DNA from: Roseiarcus sp963717215
Lineage (GTDB): Bacteria > Pseudomonadota > Alphaproteobacteria > Rhizobiales > Beijerinckiaceae
NCBI GenBank assembly: GCA_963717215.1
Contig: CAVQVS010000009.1
Coordinates: forward strand, 186,001-250,000
Reading direction: 5' to 3'
Length of the DNA stretch: 64,000 nt
Shown: piece after piece, positions 26,603 through 35,516 of the stretch
Position numbering within the stretch: position 1 is the stretch's first letter
How the letters are laid out: the number at the start of each line of letters is the position of its first letter
Notes under the pieces: model-generated
What the model saw: only the letters and a program-made list of their open reading frames with translations
What the model was told of the DNA's origin: nothing
The model's database searches: none
Made by a program: the position numbers and the translations under genes

Positions 26603-28246
26603 ATGTCTGTTTCGCCCTATGACCGCGACCTCGATCGCAATCCGGCCAATTTCCAGCCGCTGACGCCGCTCACCTTCCTTGAGCGCTCGGCCGCGGTGTT
26701 TCCAGATCGGCTGGCCATCGCGCACGGGCCCCTGCGCCGCAATTACCGCGAGTTCCACGCAAGAACGAAGACGCTCGCCTCCGCACTCGCCAAGCGGGGC
26801 TTCGCGCGCGGCGACACTGTCGCGGTCATGCTCGCCAACACGCCCGCGATGCTCGAATGTCACTACGCCGTCCCGATGTGCGGCGCAGTGCTCAACGCGC
26901 TCAACACGCGCCTCGACGCGGCCTCGATCGCGTTCATGCTCGATCACGGTGAGGCCAAGGCGCTCATCGTCGACCGAGAATTCTCTGCGGTCATCGCCGC
27001 CGCGCTCAAGCAAGCCAAGGTGCGGCCGCTGGTCATCGACTACGACGATGCGGAATATGACGGCCCGGGCGAACGGCTGGGAGACCTCGACTATGAGGCG
27101 CTGATCGCGGAGGGCGACGAGGCTTACGAACGCACGGCGCCCGGCGACGAATGGGACGCGATTGCGCTCAACTACACCTCGGGCACGACCGGTGATCCCA
27201 AGGGCGTCGTTTATCACCACCGCGGCGCCAACCTGCTTTCCGCCGGCAATATCCTCACCGCCGACATCGGCCGCCATCCTGTCTATCTCTGGACGCTGCC
27301 GATGTTCCATTGCAACGGCTGGTGCTTCCCCTGGTCGGTCAGCGTCAAAGCGGGGCTGCATGTCTGCCTGCGGCAGGTGCGGGCCAAGCCGATCTTCGAC
27401 CTCATCGCTGAGCACAAGGTGACACACATGTGCGGGGCGCCGATCGTGATGTCGATCCTGCTCAATGCGACTGAAGACGAGAAGCGGCCGTTGCCGAACG
27501 TCGTACGTTTCTGCACCGCCGCGGCGCCGCCGCCGGCCGCGGTGCTCCAGGCGATGGGCGAAGCCGGCTTCGAAGTGACGCACCTCTACGGCCTGACCGA
27601 AGTCTACGGGCCGGCCGTTATCAACGACTGGAAGGAAGAGTGGAACGCGCTCGACGCCGAGGCGCAGGCCCATCTCAAGTCGCGCCAGGGCGTTCGCTAT
27701 CACGCGCTCGAGGCGCTCGACGTCATGGACCCCGAGACGATGCGACCTGTGCCCGCCGACGGCGAAACGATGGGCGAAGTGATGTTCCGCGGCAATGTGG
27801 TGATGAAGGGCTACCTCAAAAACAAGGCGGGCACGGAGAAGGCGCTGGCCGGCGGCTGGTTCCATTCCGGCGACCTTGGCGTCAAGCACAAGGACGGCTA
27901 CGTTCAGCTCAGGGACCGCTCGAAGGACATTATCATTTCCGGCGGCGAAAACATTTCCTCGATCGAAGTGGAAGACGCCCTGTTCGCGCATCCGGGCGTG
28001 CAACTCGCGGCCGTGGTGGCGCGGCCGGATGACAAATGGGGCGAGACGCCTTGCGCCTTTGTTGAGATGAAGCCTGGCCATAGCGCGACCGCCGACGAGC
28101 TTATCGAATGGTGCCGGGCGCGTCTCGCGCGCTACAAATGCCCGCGCACGATCGTCTTCGCTGAGATCCCCAAGACGTCGACCGGCAAGGTGCAGAAGTT
28201 CGCCTTGCGCGAGCGGGCGAAGGCTCTCGATTTGAAGGCTGTTTAA
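26603..28246 (+). CDS. AMP-forming acyl-CoA synthetase (medium/long chain or aromatic type)
   Basis: A 547-residue acyl-CoA ligase. ALNYTSGTTGDPKGVVYHH is the ATP P-loop, HLYGLTEVYGPA the second core motif, GGWFHSGDLGVKHKDGYVQ the hinge lead-in, RSKDIIISGGENISSIEVE the family signature and KTSTGKVQKFALRE the catalytic lysine. The region VINDWKEEWNALDAEAQAHLKSRQG places it with the acyl-activating subgroup that includes DmdB-like and fatty-acid-activating enzymes. It is followed four bases later by a CHAD-domain gene. Substrate choice is not visible from sequence. Confidence 0.92.
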   Translation: MSVSPYDRDLDRNPANFQPLTPLTFLERSAAVFPDRLAIAHGPLRRNYREFHARTKTLASALAKRGFARGDTVAVMLANTPAMLECHYAVPMCGAVLNALNTRLDAASIAFMLDHGEAKALIVDREFSAVIAAALKQAKVRPLVIDYDDAEYDGPGERLGDLDYEALIAEGDEAYERTAPGDEWDAIALNYTSGTTGDPKGVVYHHRGANLLSAGNILTADIGRHPVYLWTLPMFHCNGWCFPWSVSVKAGLHVCLRQVRAKPIFDLIAEHKVTHMCGAPIVMSILLNATEDEKRPLPNVVRFCTAAAPPPAAVLQAMGEAGFEVTHLYGLTEVYGPAVINDWKEEWNALDAEAQAHLKSRQGVRYHALEALDVMDPETMRPVPADGETMGEVMFRGNVVMKGYLKNKAGTEKALAGGWFHSGDLGVKHKDGYVQLRDRSKDIIISGGENISSIEVEDALFAHPGVQLAAVVARPDDKWGETPCAFVEMKPGHSATADELIEWCRARLARYKCPRTIVFAEIPKTSTGKVQKFALRERAKALDLKAV

Positions 28247-28250
28247 CGTG

Positions 28251-29159
28251 ATGCGTGCCGACGCCTGGCCGCAACATTGCCGCGCCGCTCTCGTCCGGAC
28301 GGTCGGCGCCGCAGCGGCGCAGTTTCCCAATCCCGGCGAAGAGGAGCCGAAGCGTGTCCACGACGTGCGCAAGACCCTGAAAGAAGCGCGCGCCATCGCG
28401 CGGCTCTTTCTCCATTGCGTCGGCGAGCCGGCCCGGGTGACGATCACAACGCTCGCAGCGACCCGCCGCCAGATCGGCCGGACGCGGGATCTTGATGTGA
28501 TGGCGCTGCGTGTGAAGCGCCTCGAACCTCCGCCGGAGGTCTCTGAACCCCTGATGGCGGCGATCGCACGCGAACGGGAGGCGGCCCAGCGCGCGCGCCG
28601 TGGCCTGTCCGCCACAGCGCCAAGGCCGCGGCTCAACGCGATCGTCCGGCGCGTTGAGGGTTGGGATTTGAGCGCTGTCGGGACGGAGGACATCGTCGCC
28701 GCGGTCGCGCGCACGTACCGGCAGGCGCGCAAGCGCGGACGCCTTGCCTTCGACGGCGACGACCCGGTCGCGCTGCACGCCTTTCGCGCCCGCGTCGTCG
28801 ATCTGCGCTACCAGCTCTCGCTGCTGTCCCGCGCGTGGCCGGAGGCCCTGAACGCCCAGGCTGAAGCGCTGAACGATCTTCGCGAGGCTCTCGGCGACTT
28901 CAACGATCTCCATGTGCTTGGAACGTTCGCGGCGGAATACGGCGAGTTGCCGCCGCAGGCGCTGGAAGACCTCGGCTCACGCATGGCGGCGAAGCAGAGT
29001 AAGCTCAGGCGGCGCGCCAATGTGGAGTTCGAGCGGCTGTTCGCCGAAACGCCGAACGCGTTCGCGACCCGAATTGCGGCCTATCTCGACAACCCCGTGA
29101 GAGAGCCGGAGGTGGCGGAGGATGACCCGCTTGCGGCCAAGTCGGCTTCCGCAGCGTAG
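28251..29159 (+). CDS. CHAD-domain protein
   Basis: A 302-residue alpha-helical protein with the CHAD fold, which binds polyphosphate and targets polyphosphate granules. Conserved histidines and basic residues appear in EPKRVHDVRKTLKEARAIAR near the N-terminus and in the second repeat ALHAFRARVVDLRYQLSLL, followed by ALNDLREALGDFNDLHVLG. GTG at 28248 directly precedes the ATG at 28251; either may start. It lies right behind the acyl-CoA synthetase gene, but no functional link is obvious. No CYTH domain is fused. Confidence 0.88.
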   Translation: MRADAWPQHCRAALVRTVGAAAAQFPNPGEEEPKRVHDVRKTLKEARAIARLFLHCVGEPARVTITTLAATRRQIGRTRDLDVMALRVKRLEPPPEVSEPLMAAIAREREAAQRARRGLSATAPRPRLNAIVRRVEGWDLSAVGTEDIVAAVARTYRQARKRGRLAFDGDDPVALHAFRARVVDLRYQLSLLSRAWPEALNAQAEALNDLREALGDFNDLHVLGTFAAEYGELPPQALEDLGSRMAAKQSKLRRRANVEFERLFAETPNAFATRIAAYLDNPVREPEVAEDDPLAAKSASAA

Positions 29160-29394
29160 GGGGGATATTTCCATGGGCTTCCGCTCGGGCGTGACCTAAT
29201 GGCCGACCAATAAACGAAAGTTGACAGTTGAAGACCTTTCGATCACGGTGGCCCGCGCTACAAGGTGGGATGGCTCGGCGAAATGCCCGCTCGGGGGGAG
29301 GTTACCGGGCGATTTCCTTAGCGAGATGACACGCCGGAAGACGCTCGGGGATGTTCCTCGCGCGCTTGAGCTGAACGGGAGCGAATACTTCATC

Positions 29395-30141
29395 ATGACA
29401 CGCAGGATTTTGGCGGCTGTGCCGCTTGTCGTCGGACTCACGTTCGCTGGAGGCGCTCACGCGTCTTCGCTTTATTTTTCGCTGGGCGGGGACGGGAACG
29501 TGAGCGTCACCGGGACCCTCACTATCGGTCCGGACCCCTATGCTGACACCGCGGGTATTTTTGGAACCCCAGCCAACTTGCTCGGTCCCTCGACCGGTCC
29601 GCCTCCGAACTTCCAGGGTGCGGTCGACCCGGCGAACGCGCTTGCGGTGACCGATGTCACCGGCACCTTTTCCGACGCCGCGCTTGGGATCGTGGATGCG
29701 ACCATTACCGGCCTAGTCGCCGTCAACCCCCAGTTGCACTTCGCTCCGGACTACACGATCCCTTACAGCTTTAGTTGGTATCCGGCACCAAACGTTGTCT
29801 CTTACGACAACCTTTTCTATCCGGGCTCGGGGGCCCCTCTGACCTGCCTTCCGACCCCCACCGAGCCTACGGCTGCCGGCGGGTATTTCGACAATTACGG
29901 CGTGATGTTTTCCCTTTCGAACGGCGATGTCGTCGATATGTACAGCAATGGCGGAGACAGCGGCCCCATCTACGGCGCTGTCGTCTTCGATCCCACGATG
30001 GGAAAGGACTACACCAGCGGCGGCGGCCTGACCTTAAACGTTCCCGAGCCTTCGACTTGGGCGATGATGGTCCTTGGCTTCGCTGGCCTTGGCTTCGCTG
30101 GCCATCGCAAGGCACGGAATACGGTCGCGATCGCCACCTGA
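29395..30141 (+). CDS. PEP-CTERM-anchored exported protein
   Basis: A 248-residue secreted protein. It begins MTRRILAAVPLVVGLTFAGGAHA, a clear signal peptide with cleavage after AHA, and ends with VPEPSTWAMMVLGFAGLGFAG followed by HRKARN, the complete PEP-CTERM signal: the PEP motif, a transmembrane helix and a basic tail. Such signals are processed by exosortase during surface sorting, usually in exopolysaccharide producers. The mature part is rich in Gly, Thr, Pro and Asp, with no known domain. I start at 29395 because the longer frame upstream lacks a signal peptide at its head. A strong terminator follows the gene. Confidence 0.88.
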   Translation: MTRRILAAVPLVVGLTFAGGAHASSLYFSLGGDGNVSVTGTLTIGPDPYADTAGIFGTPANLLGPSTGPPPNFQGAVDPANALAVTDVTGTFSDAALGIVDATITGLVAVNPQLHFAPDYTIPYSFSWYPAPNVVSYDNLFYPGSGAPLTCLPTPTEPTAAGGYFDNYGVMFSLSNGDVVDMYSNGGDSGPIYGAVVFDPTMGKDYTSGGGLTLNVPEPSTWAMMVLGFAGLGFAGHRKARNTVAIAT

Positions 30142-30164
30142 GCAGCAATCCCACGAAACGGAGA

Positions 30165-30190
30165 AGCCGCCCCTCGGGGCGGCTTTTTTG
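30165..30190. terminator. Rho-independent terminator between convergent genes
   Basis: GCCGCCCC and GGGGCGGC form an 8-bp G+C-only hairpin separated by two bases, directly followed by TTTTTT on the plus strand. It lies 24 bases after the PEP-CTERM stop and before the end of the minus-strand transporter gene. Confidence 0.85.
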
Positions 30191-30220
30191 TTAGCATTCG
30201 CCGTCGCTCTCGCCGCCTTC

Positions 30221-31276
30221 TCAGGCCGCGCCCCGCGCGCCGAGCAGGAGCGCGACGCCAAAGGTCAGCACCGCTAGTGCCGCGGCGAATTCGAACCCCC
30301 TCGCAACAAGCGCAAGTCGCGAATTTTCTCCGCTTGCAAGACGCATGGCGGCCGACTTGGCGAATACTGCGATCCAGGCGAGCGCGCCGGTCGCCACCGC
30401 CGTGCCGATCGCCATGGCGAAAGCGGCGGCGACCCCGGCGGCGAACAGCCCTTGCGCCATGGCGAACACCAGCACCAGGATCGCGCCCGAGCACGGACGG
30501 GCGCCTGCGGCGATCACCGTTCCAGCCGCGGCCCGCCACGAAAAGGCGCCGTTGAGTTCAGCCGGATCGGGCATGTGCATGTGTCCACAATCGTCCGCCA
30601 GTTCGTCCGGCGCGTCGGGCGTCCCGGCGCGATAGGCGGCTGCCGAAAGGCTGAAGACCGGCCGCTCCCATGCGACGCCAGCATAGGCCGGAGCGGAAGC
30701 CACTGCGCGGCGGCGCTCGGTGTGCGCACTCAGCGCCGCAACGAGCGCTGCGCCTTTTCGCCAGACCAGCCAAGCGCCAATGGCGGCGATGCTGCAATAA
30801 CTCGCCAGCTCAATCCAATCTGCGGCATGCGTCATTTGCGAAGCGGTCGCCTGAAAGACAAATCCGGCCGCGCCGACGAGCACAATCGCGATCAGCGCCT
30901 GAAGCAGCGCCGCCATCAGCGCCATCGCCGCGCCGCGTTTCAGCGACGTTTCGTTGGCCAGCATGTAAGAGGCAAGGACCGCCTTGCCGTGTCCAGGACC
31001 CACCGCGTGAACCACGCCATAGGCGAGGCCAAGGCCCACCAGGCCCCAGGTCGCGCTTGGCTGCCCGTGCAGCGCGTGCACTTTGCCTGCGATGAGATGG
31101 GTGAGCGAAGATTGCTGGGCCATGAGCCAGCCCGTGAGCCCCCCTTCCCCGCCGCCCCCGCCTTCGCCGCCCGCAACAGCAAATGGTCGCTGCGAAAGCT
31201 GCGCGGCCACGGCCACGACCGACGCGCTCCACGCGACCCATCCAAGGCCGATCGGCACCAGAGAGCGCTTTGTCAT
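30221..31276 (-). CDS. NicO/RcnA-type nickel/cobalt transport protein
   Basis: A 351-residue membrane protein with about six to seven hydrophobic segments. YGVVHAVGPGHGKAVLASYML contains the family's Gly-His-rich metal motif, ARPCSGAILVLVFAMAQGL the second core segment, and DDCGHMHMPDP is a His-rich metal-binding loop between them. The family moves Ni2+ or Co2+ out of, or into, the cell. Its ATG at 31276 overlaps the stop of the DUF1007 gene (ATGA), indicating translational coupling. DUF1007-NicO pairs are common in Proteobacteria. Direction of transport is not decidable here. Confidence 0.88.
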   Translation of the reverse strand: MTKRSLVPIGLGWVAWSASVVAVAAQLSQRPFAVAGGEGGGGGEGGLTGWLMAQQSSLTHLIAGKVHALHGQPSATWGLVGLGLAYGVVHAVGPGHGKAVLASYMLANETSLKRGAAMALMAALLQALIAIVLVGAAGFVFQATASQMTHAADWIELASYCSIAAIGAWLVWRKGAALVAALSAHTERRRAVASAPAYAGVAWERPVFSLSAAAYRAGTPDAPDELADDCGHMHMPDPAELNGAFSWRAAAGTVIAAGARPCSGAILVLVFAMAQGLFAAGVAAAFAMAIGTAVATGALAWIAVFAKSAAMRLASGENSRLALVARGFEFAAALAVLTFGVALLLGARGAA

Positions 31277-31929
31277 GGGCACGCGACGATGGCGGCGCTT
31301 GCCATTTTGAAACCGAAATTGGTTCCCGGCGCCAGGTTGGTGAAGAACGATTCGCTCAGTTTCTGCTTGTCGTTTGCCTCGAGTGGCTTTGGCTTTGCAA
31401 CGGTGGCCGAGCATCCCGAGGGCGCGGATACCAGCGTCACCGGCTCCTTGTCGTCGAATTCAAAATCAATGAAAAATTCGGGATCGGACACCCGAAGCGT
31501 GAGAAATTTGGTGATCGGCGTTGGCGTCTTCAGCGGCAGGGTAACATGGAACTCGACCAGATGGTCGGGCCGCTCCTGCATCCAATAGTCGGTCACCGTG
31601 CCGAAATCCGCGGCTACGCCGCCGATCTTCAACGTGGTGAAATAGCCGATTTCGGCTAAGCTCCCGGCGTTCTCCTTGGCCAGCGGGGCGAATTGTTCTT
31701 TCTTCACAAGCTGGCCAGCCGGCGCGAGCCCCTGCGTGGCAAAGGACGAATACATCTCGTCGAAAACCCAGTCATGAATCACCGCGGAAACCTTCCCGTC
31801 AGGCGTGAACGCGATTTGGCTTTTGACCGTGATCCAAACATGCGGGTGCGCGCTCGCCGGCGCCGTCGTCGAGAGCCCGAACGCGAGTCCCACCGCCGCG
31901 AGTCCACAATTCCGCTGTCGGCCACCCAT
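31273..31929 (-). CDS. DUF1007 periplasmic protein, partner of the NicO transporter
   Basis: A 218-residue exported protein. After a signal peptide ending near TTAPASA the mature chain begins HPHVWITVKSQIAFTPDGKV, the diagnostic DUF1007 start with a likely metal-binding HPH. The start at 31929 is fixed by a full AAGGAGG ribosome site six bases upstream (31936-31942); an in-frame ATG at 31950 lies before that site. DUF1007 proteins are encoded next to NicO transporters and probably hand metal to, or receive it from, them. The two genes overlap by four bases. Confidence 0.88.
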   Translation of the reverse strand: MGGRQRNCGLAAVGLAFGLSTTAPASAHPHVWITVKSQIAFTPDGKVSAVIHDWVFDEMYSSFATQGLAPAGQLVKKEQFAPLAKENAGSLAEIGYFTTLKIGGVAADFGTVTDYWMQERPDHLVEFHVTLPLKTPTPITKFLTLRVSDPEFFIDFEFDDKEPVTLVSAPSGCSATVAKPKPLEANDKQKLSESFFTNLAPGTNFGFKMASAAIVACP

Positions 31930-32008
31930 GGGAAGCCTCCTTGCTGGCAAAGTGCGGCGACGAGATGGCGCACAGGATCAACCATGGTTGAGCGAATCTT
32001 AACGCGGC

Positions 32009-32992
32009 ATGGTTCAGCGATTCTTAAGCCAATCGGCGCAACGTCGCGTGATGGCGCGTCGCGTTTCGCCTGTGTTGCTCGCGTTCACTGCTGCCCTGTG
32101 TCTTGCGAGCTGCGGGTTCCTCGGTCATCCCGAGCGGCCGGTCTGGCGCGCTCAGGCCGAAAGCGCCTGCTTTGCCCGCAAGCAGGTCTCCCTTTCCGCC
32201 AGTATCGTCCAGGCGGCGGAAATCGACGGGCCCGGTATCTGCGGCATGACGCGTCCCTTGAAGGTCTCGGCTCTGGCCAACGGAACGGTTGCGGTCGACA
32301 AGACCCTCACCATCGACTGCCCGATGATCCCAGCGCTCGAGGCCTGGCTCGACGCCATTGTCGAGCCTGACGCTCAAACCCGCTTCGGGCAGAGGGTTGC
32401 GAGCATCAAAGTGTTCGGCGCCTATAGCTGCCGGGGAATCGACAATGTGCCCGGCGCTCGCCTCTCCGAACATGCGTTCGGCAACGCGGTCGACGTTGCC
32501 GGATTCACGCTAGCCGACGGACGGGGGGTCGATTTCGTTCATGACTGGAAGAGCGCCGGGAGCCAGGAAGCCGCCTTCCTGCATGAGGTCCACGCGGGCG
32601 CCTGCCAGTATTTCACCACCGTCCTGGGCCCGGGCGCGGACGTGTTTCACTACAACCACATCCATCTCGACCTCGCCAATCACGGCTCGACCGACACCGG
32701 GCCCCGGCGCATCTGCAAGCCGACGCCAGCGCCCGACCTATTGCCTGCGCCTCAGCCCCGCGACGGCCTGCCGCCAGCGCCCGAAATCGAGGAGCCGCTC
32801 GACATCGCGCATCTGAGCGCGCTGGGCGCCGCGCCGGGCGCTACGGACGCCGCTACTGAACCAGGGGAGGGGCCCGATGGCGCCTTGCCGCCGGCGCCGA
32901 TGGGCGAGAGCAAGCCCGAGCCGCCGATCCTGCCGGCCGGAGTCGAATCCTACGGTCGACACTCAGCCGACGTCCTCGATTCGCGACCGTGA
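32009..32992 (+). CDS. Extensin-family lipoprotein (D,D-peptidase-like fold)
   Basis: A protein of up to 327 residues. LLAFTAALCLASC forms a lipoprotein signal with lipobox LASC, so it is outer- or inner-membrane anchored in the periplasm. The catalytic-like domain has GAYSCRGIDN, LSEHAFGNAVDVAGF and YNHIHLDLAN, the His/Asp zinc ligands of extensin-like C-terminal domains related to LAS/M15 peptidases. A Pro-rich C-terminal tail of about 80 residues follows. ATG at 32009 is given; GTG 32048 or ATG 32051 would leave a more usual signal peptide length. It probably trims peptidoglycan or binds it. Confidence 0.85.
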   Translation: MVQRFLSQSAQRRVMARRVSPVLLAFTAALCLASCGFLGHPERPVWRAQAESACFARKQVSLSASIVQAAEIDGPGICGMTRPLKVSALANGTVAVDKTLTIDCPMIPALEAWLDAIVEPDAQTRFGQRVASIKVFGAYSCRGIDNVPGARLSEHAFGNAVDVAGFTLADGRGVDFVHDWKSAGSQEAAFLHEVHAGACQYFTTVLGPGADVFHYNHIHLDLANHGSTDTGPRRICKPTPAPDLLPAPQPRDGLPPAPEIEEPLDIAHLSALGAAPGATDAATEPGEGPDGALPPAPMGESKPEPPILPAGVESYGRHSADVLDSRP

Positions 32993-33094
32993 CCACTAGC
33001 GGGTAGTGTTCAACGCCAAAGGCCAGCGCGTGCGCGATCCACCGATCCGGTCGACACGGTGATGCAGCGCAAGCGATCCGGCCCGACCGTCTCG

Positions 33095-33731
33095 TCAGCC
33101 AAGATTGGGCTGGGTGTCCTTGAAACTCGGCAAGGCTTGGATCTTCGTCCACCAATCGGCAAAGCCGGGCACGTTGAAAACCGCGTCCTTGTCGGGCGTG
33201 AGCGAGACGTAAAAAGCAATCGGCGCGAGATAGAGGTCGGCAAGGCTCAAGTCGCCTGCGATGAAGGGGGAAGAGCCCTTCGCCTTCATGGCGAGTTCGA
33301 TCACCTTGCGGCCGTTCTCGAGCCCGTCCTTGCGCATCGCCTCGTTCTTGCCGCCGACGAAGTCCGGAAACAGATGATAGGCCGCTACGCCGCCTGTGAG
33401 GGCGCCGTAGCCGTAAGAGTTCGACGAGGCCGATGATCATATCCATCCGCGCGCGATCCTTGGGCGTCGACGGGATCAATGACTTGCCGGGCAGCACATC
33501 GTTGAGGTAGCGCGCAATCGCGGTCGTTTCCAGAATACGCATGCCGTCATGGTCGAGGACCGGGACCTTGCCGAAGGGATGACGCTCCCGATGCTCGGGC
33601 GTTTTCGGATCGCCCGCCAGCACATTCAACGGCACTTGCTTGAAGTCGGTCACGCCCTTTTCGGCAAGCACCATTTTGACGGTGCGGACGTAAGTGGAGC
33701 CGTCAAAGCCCCAGAGGGTCATGTCCGACAT
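33095..33731 (-). pseudogene. Glutathione S-transferase, frameshifted
   Basis: The N-terminal thioredoxin-like domain reads MTLWGFDGSTYVRTVKMVLAEKG, FGKVPVLDHDGMRILETTAIARYL with the glutathione-binding cis-Pro (VPVL) and ET/S motif. One extra base around 33415-33422 shifts the frame; correction gives LVDSYGYGALTGGVAAYHLF or nearly so, then the helical C-terminal domain AGDLSLADLYLAPIAFYV. The stop is at 33095. Corrected length is about 211 residues, normal for bacterial GSTs. It conjugates or reduces with glutathione; the electrophile is unknown. It lies next to a transposase remnant. Confidence 0.85.
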
Positions 33732-34441
33732 GGGTTCCGGTCCCTTCGCAAAGCGCCGTTCAGGCGAGGTCGCGACACTAGATGGAATCGCGCGGCGGGG
33801 CCAGCGCCCTAACGAGATCGATTTGCCGGGGCCTCGTTCCCAGCTCCCACGAGTGGTCTGCCAGGTTCGCGGCGTGCAAGATGTCGCAATCTGGACGCTG
33901 TTCGAGCAACAGAGCGCCCGCCGGCCGAGCGGCCGATGGCTTGATTTTTATCCCCCTTTTCCCACCTGCCGTCGAGCGGTGAGCTTCACGGCTGAAGAGT
34001 CGAGGGGAATTTGGTCGGGCGGATCGCCGGCTTGCGCGAGCGCTTGAAAGAGACCGACCCGCACGCCGTTGGCCGCCCAACGCACATAGCGATTGTAGAG
34101 GGTTTTCCTCGGACCATACTCAGGCGGCGCGTCGATCCAGCGCCCGCCAGACTTCGCAGGAGCCCGCGCCGAGCGCCGAGCCGGCGCGATGACCGACGCG
34201 CTATACGAGATCGGGCGGCAAACCGTCGCCGACGCCGACCTCATCCTGCGCGGTCTGCCGCCACTCTCCTCATGGCGCGCCCAGCGCGAGACGGTGGCGC
34301 TCTCACAGTCGAAGCCTATCGAGCGCAGTTGAGGGAGGGCCTGCTTGACATTGAGTGGAGCCAAGACGTAGCCTAAAACGTTATAGAGAAGCCGGCAGTG
34401 AGCTGGCTCGATTGTCGGCGACGACGGGAGGCGAACGGTCG
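33732..34441. other. Accessory stretch with IS remnant, upstream of LacI gene
   Basis: About 700 bases without an intact gene. The centre holds a degraded IS5-family transposase (listed separately). The part from about 34175 to 34375 contains short open frames on both strands (one plus-strand frame reads MTDALYEIGRQTVADADLIL) that I do not recognise and that may be debris of another gene. Confidence 0.5.
33871..34154 (-). mobile_element. IS5-family transposase remnant
   Basis: On the minus strand SGGRWIDAPPEYGPRKTLYNRYVRW is the N-terminal hallmark of IS5-family (IS427-type) DDE transposases. It continues to IPLDSSAVK, where the first catalytic Asp lies, then in shifted frames HRSTAGGK and NQAIGRSAGGR, and finally ALLLEQRPDCDILHA, which in complete transposases lies further downstream. 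The piece thus has at least two frameshifts, an internal deletion and no ends. No terminal inverted repeats were found. It is a non-functional relic. Confidence 0.8.
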
Positions 34442-35491
34442 ATGGGGAGAGCGCCCACGATTCGCGACGTCGCGCTCCGCGCGGGGGTTTCGGTCGCGAC
34501 CGCTTCCAACGTCGTCAATGGCGTTCGTCCGGTCGGGCAGGCCAGCCGACACAAGGTCCTCGAAGCGATCGCGGCGCTCGATTATAGACTTGACCGTGCG
34601 GCCAGCGCCCTTCGCGGCCGGTCTACTCGCCTCATCGGCATGGTCGTTCCCGACATCACCAACGTCTTCTTCGCGAGCCTCGTGAACGGGGTCGAAGCGC
34701 TTGCCGAACGCGACGGCTACGATCTTCTCATTGTCTCGACGAGCGAGGACGCCGCGAACGAGCGCCGCCGTATCGAGGCGCTCGTCGCTCGTCGCATCGA
34801 CGGGCTGATTGTCGTTCCGGCGGCCGATGATACGATGCCTGCGCTCAAGGGGGGTAGAGACGGTTCGCGCGTGCCACCAACGGTGCTGATCGACCGGGGG
34901 GCGGACGCGGCGGGATTCGACACGGTGCGCGCCGATTGCGACGCTGGCGGGTATGCCGCGACGCGCCACCTCATCGACCTCGGACACCGCGACATCGCCG
35001 TTCTCACCCATTCGAAGCGTCTCTACAATATCGAGCAGCGCATCACCGGTTGTCGGCGCGCTCTCAGCGAGTCAGGGCTCGATGGTCGCGATCGCGTCAT
35101 CTACGCCGGTCATGATCTCGAAAGCCAGTGCGGCGCGATCGAACTCGAACTCGACCGCGCTGATCGGCCGAGCGCGATTTTCGCCCTCACCAACGTTTGC
35201 GCCTTGGCCTCGATCAAGGCCGCGCGTAATATCGGCCTCGAAATCCCCGGCGACGTATCCATTGTCGGCTTCGACGATTTCGACTGGATGTCGGCGCTCA
35301 GCCCCTATCTGACCACCGTCGCTCAACCGGTCGACGACTTCGCTTCCACGGCCTGGCGCCTCCTGATGCGACGCCTCAAGGGCGAGGTGGAGAGCGATGT
35401 CGAACGGATCGAACTTCCGTGCACCCTCAAGGTGCGGGAATTGACCGGCCCTGCGCGCCCGCGGCTCAAGGCCGTTGCGGAGGTTCGATGA
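34442..35491 (+). CDS. LacI-family transcriptional regulator
   Basis: A 349-residue repressor with the N-terminal LacI helix-turn-helix TIRDVALRAGVSVATASNVVNG and hinge helix ALDYRLDRAASALRG, followed by a periplasmic-binding-protein-like sensor domain (GMVVPDITNVFFASLVNGVE, VPPTVLIDRG, DVSIVGFDDFDWMSALSPYLTTV). It sits 25 bases before the sugar-binding protein gene of an ABC transporter in the same direction, so it probably controls that operon in response to the transported sugar. I start at ATG 34442, the natural beginning of the DNA-binding domain. Confidence 0.92.
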   Translation: MGRAPTIRDVALRAGVSVATASNVVNGVRPVGQASRHKVLEAIAALDYRLDRAASALRGRSTRLIGMVVPDITNVFFASLVNGVEALAERDGYDLLIVSTSEDAANERRRIEALVARRIDGLIVVPAADDTMPALKGGRDGSRVPPTVLIDRGADAAGFDTVRADCDAGGYAATRHLIDLGHRDIAVLTHSKRLYNIEQRITGCRRALSESGLDGRDRVIYAGHDLESQCGAIELELDRADRPSAIFALTNVCALASIKAARNIGLEIPGDVSIVGFDDFDWMSALSPYLTTVAQPVDDFASTAWRLLMRRLKGEVESDVERIELPCTLKVRELTGPARPRLKAVAEVR

Positions 35492-35516
35492 ACCACCAAA
35501 ACATCAGGGAGGAGAC

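Noticed and set aside
26567..28732. A 721-codon open frame on the minus strand
   Set aside because: It lies antisense to the acyl-CoA synthetase and CHAD genes, is very rich in Arg and shows no domain; a shadow frame of high-G+C DNA.
33871..34154. A functional insertion sequence
   Set aside because: The transposase is internally deleted, frameshifted and lacks terminal repeats.
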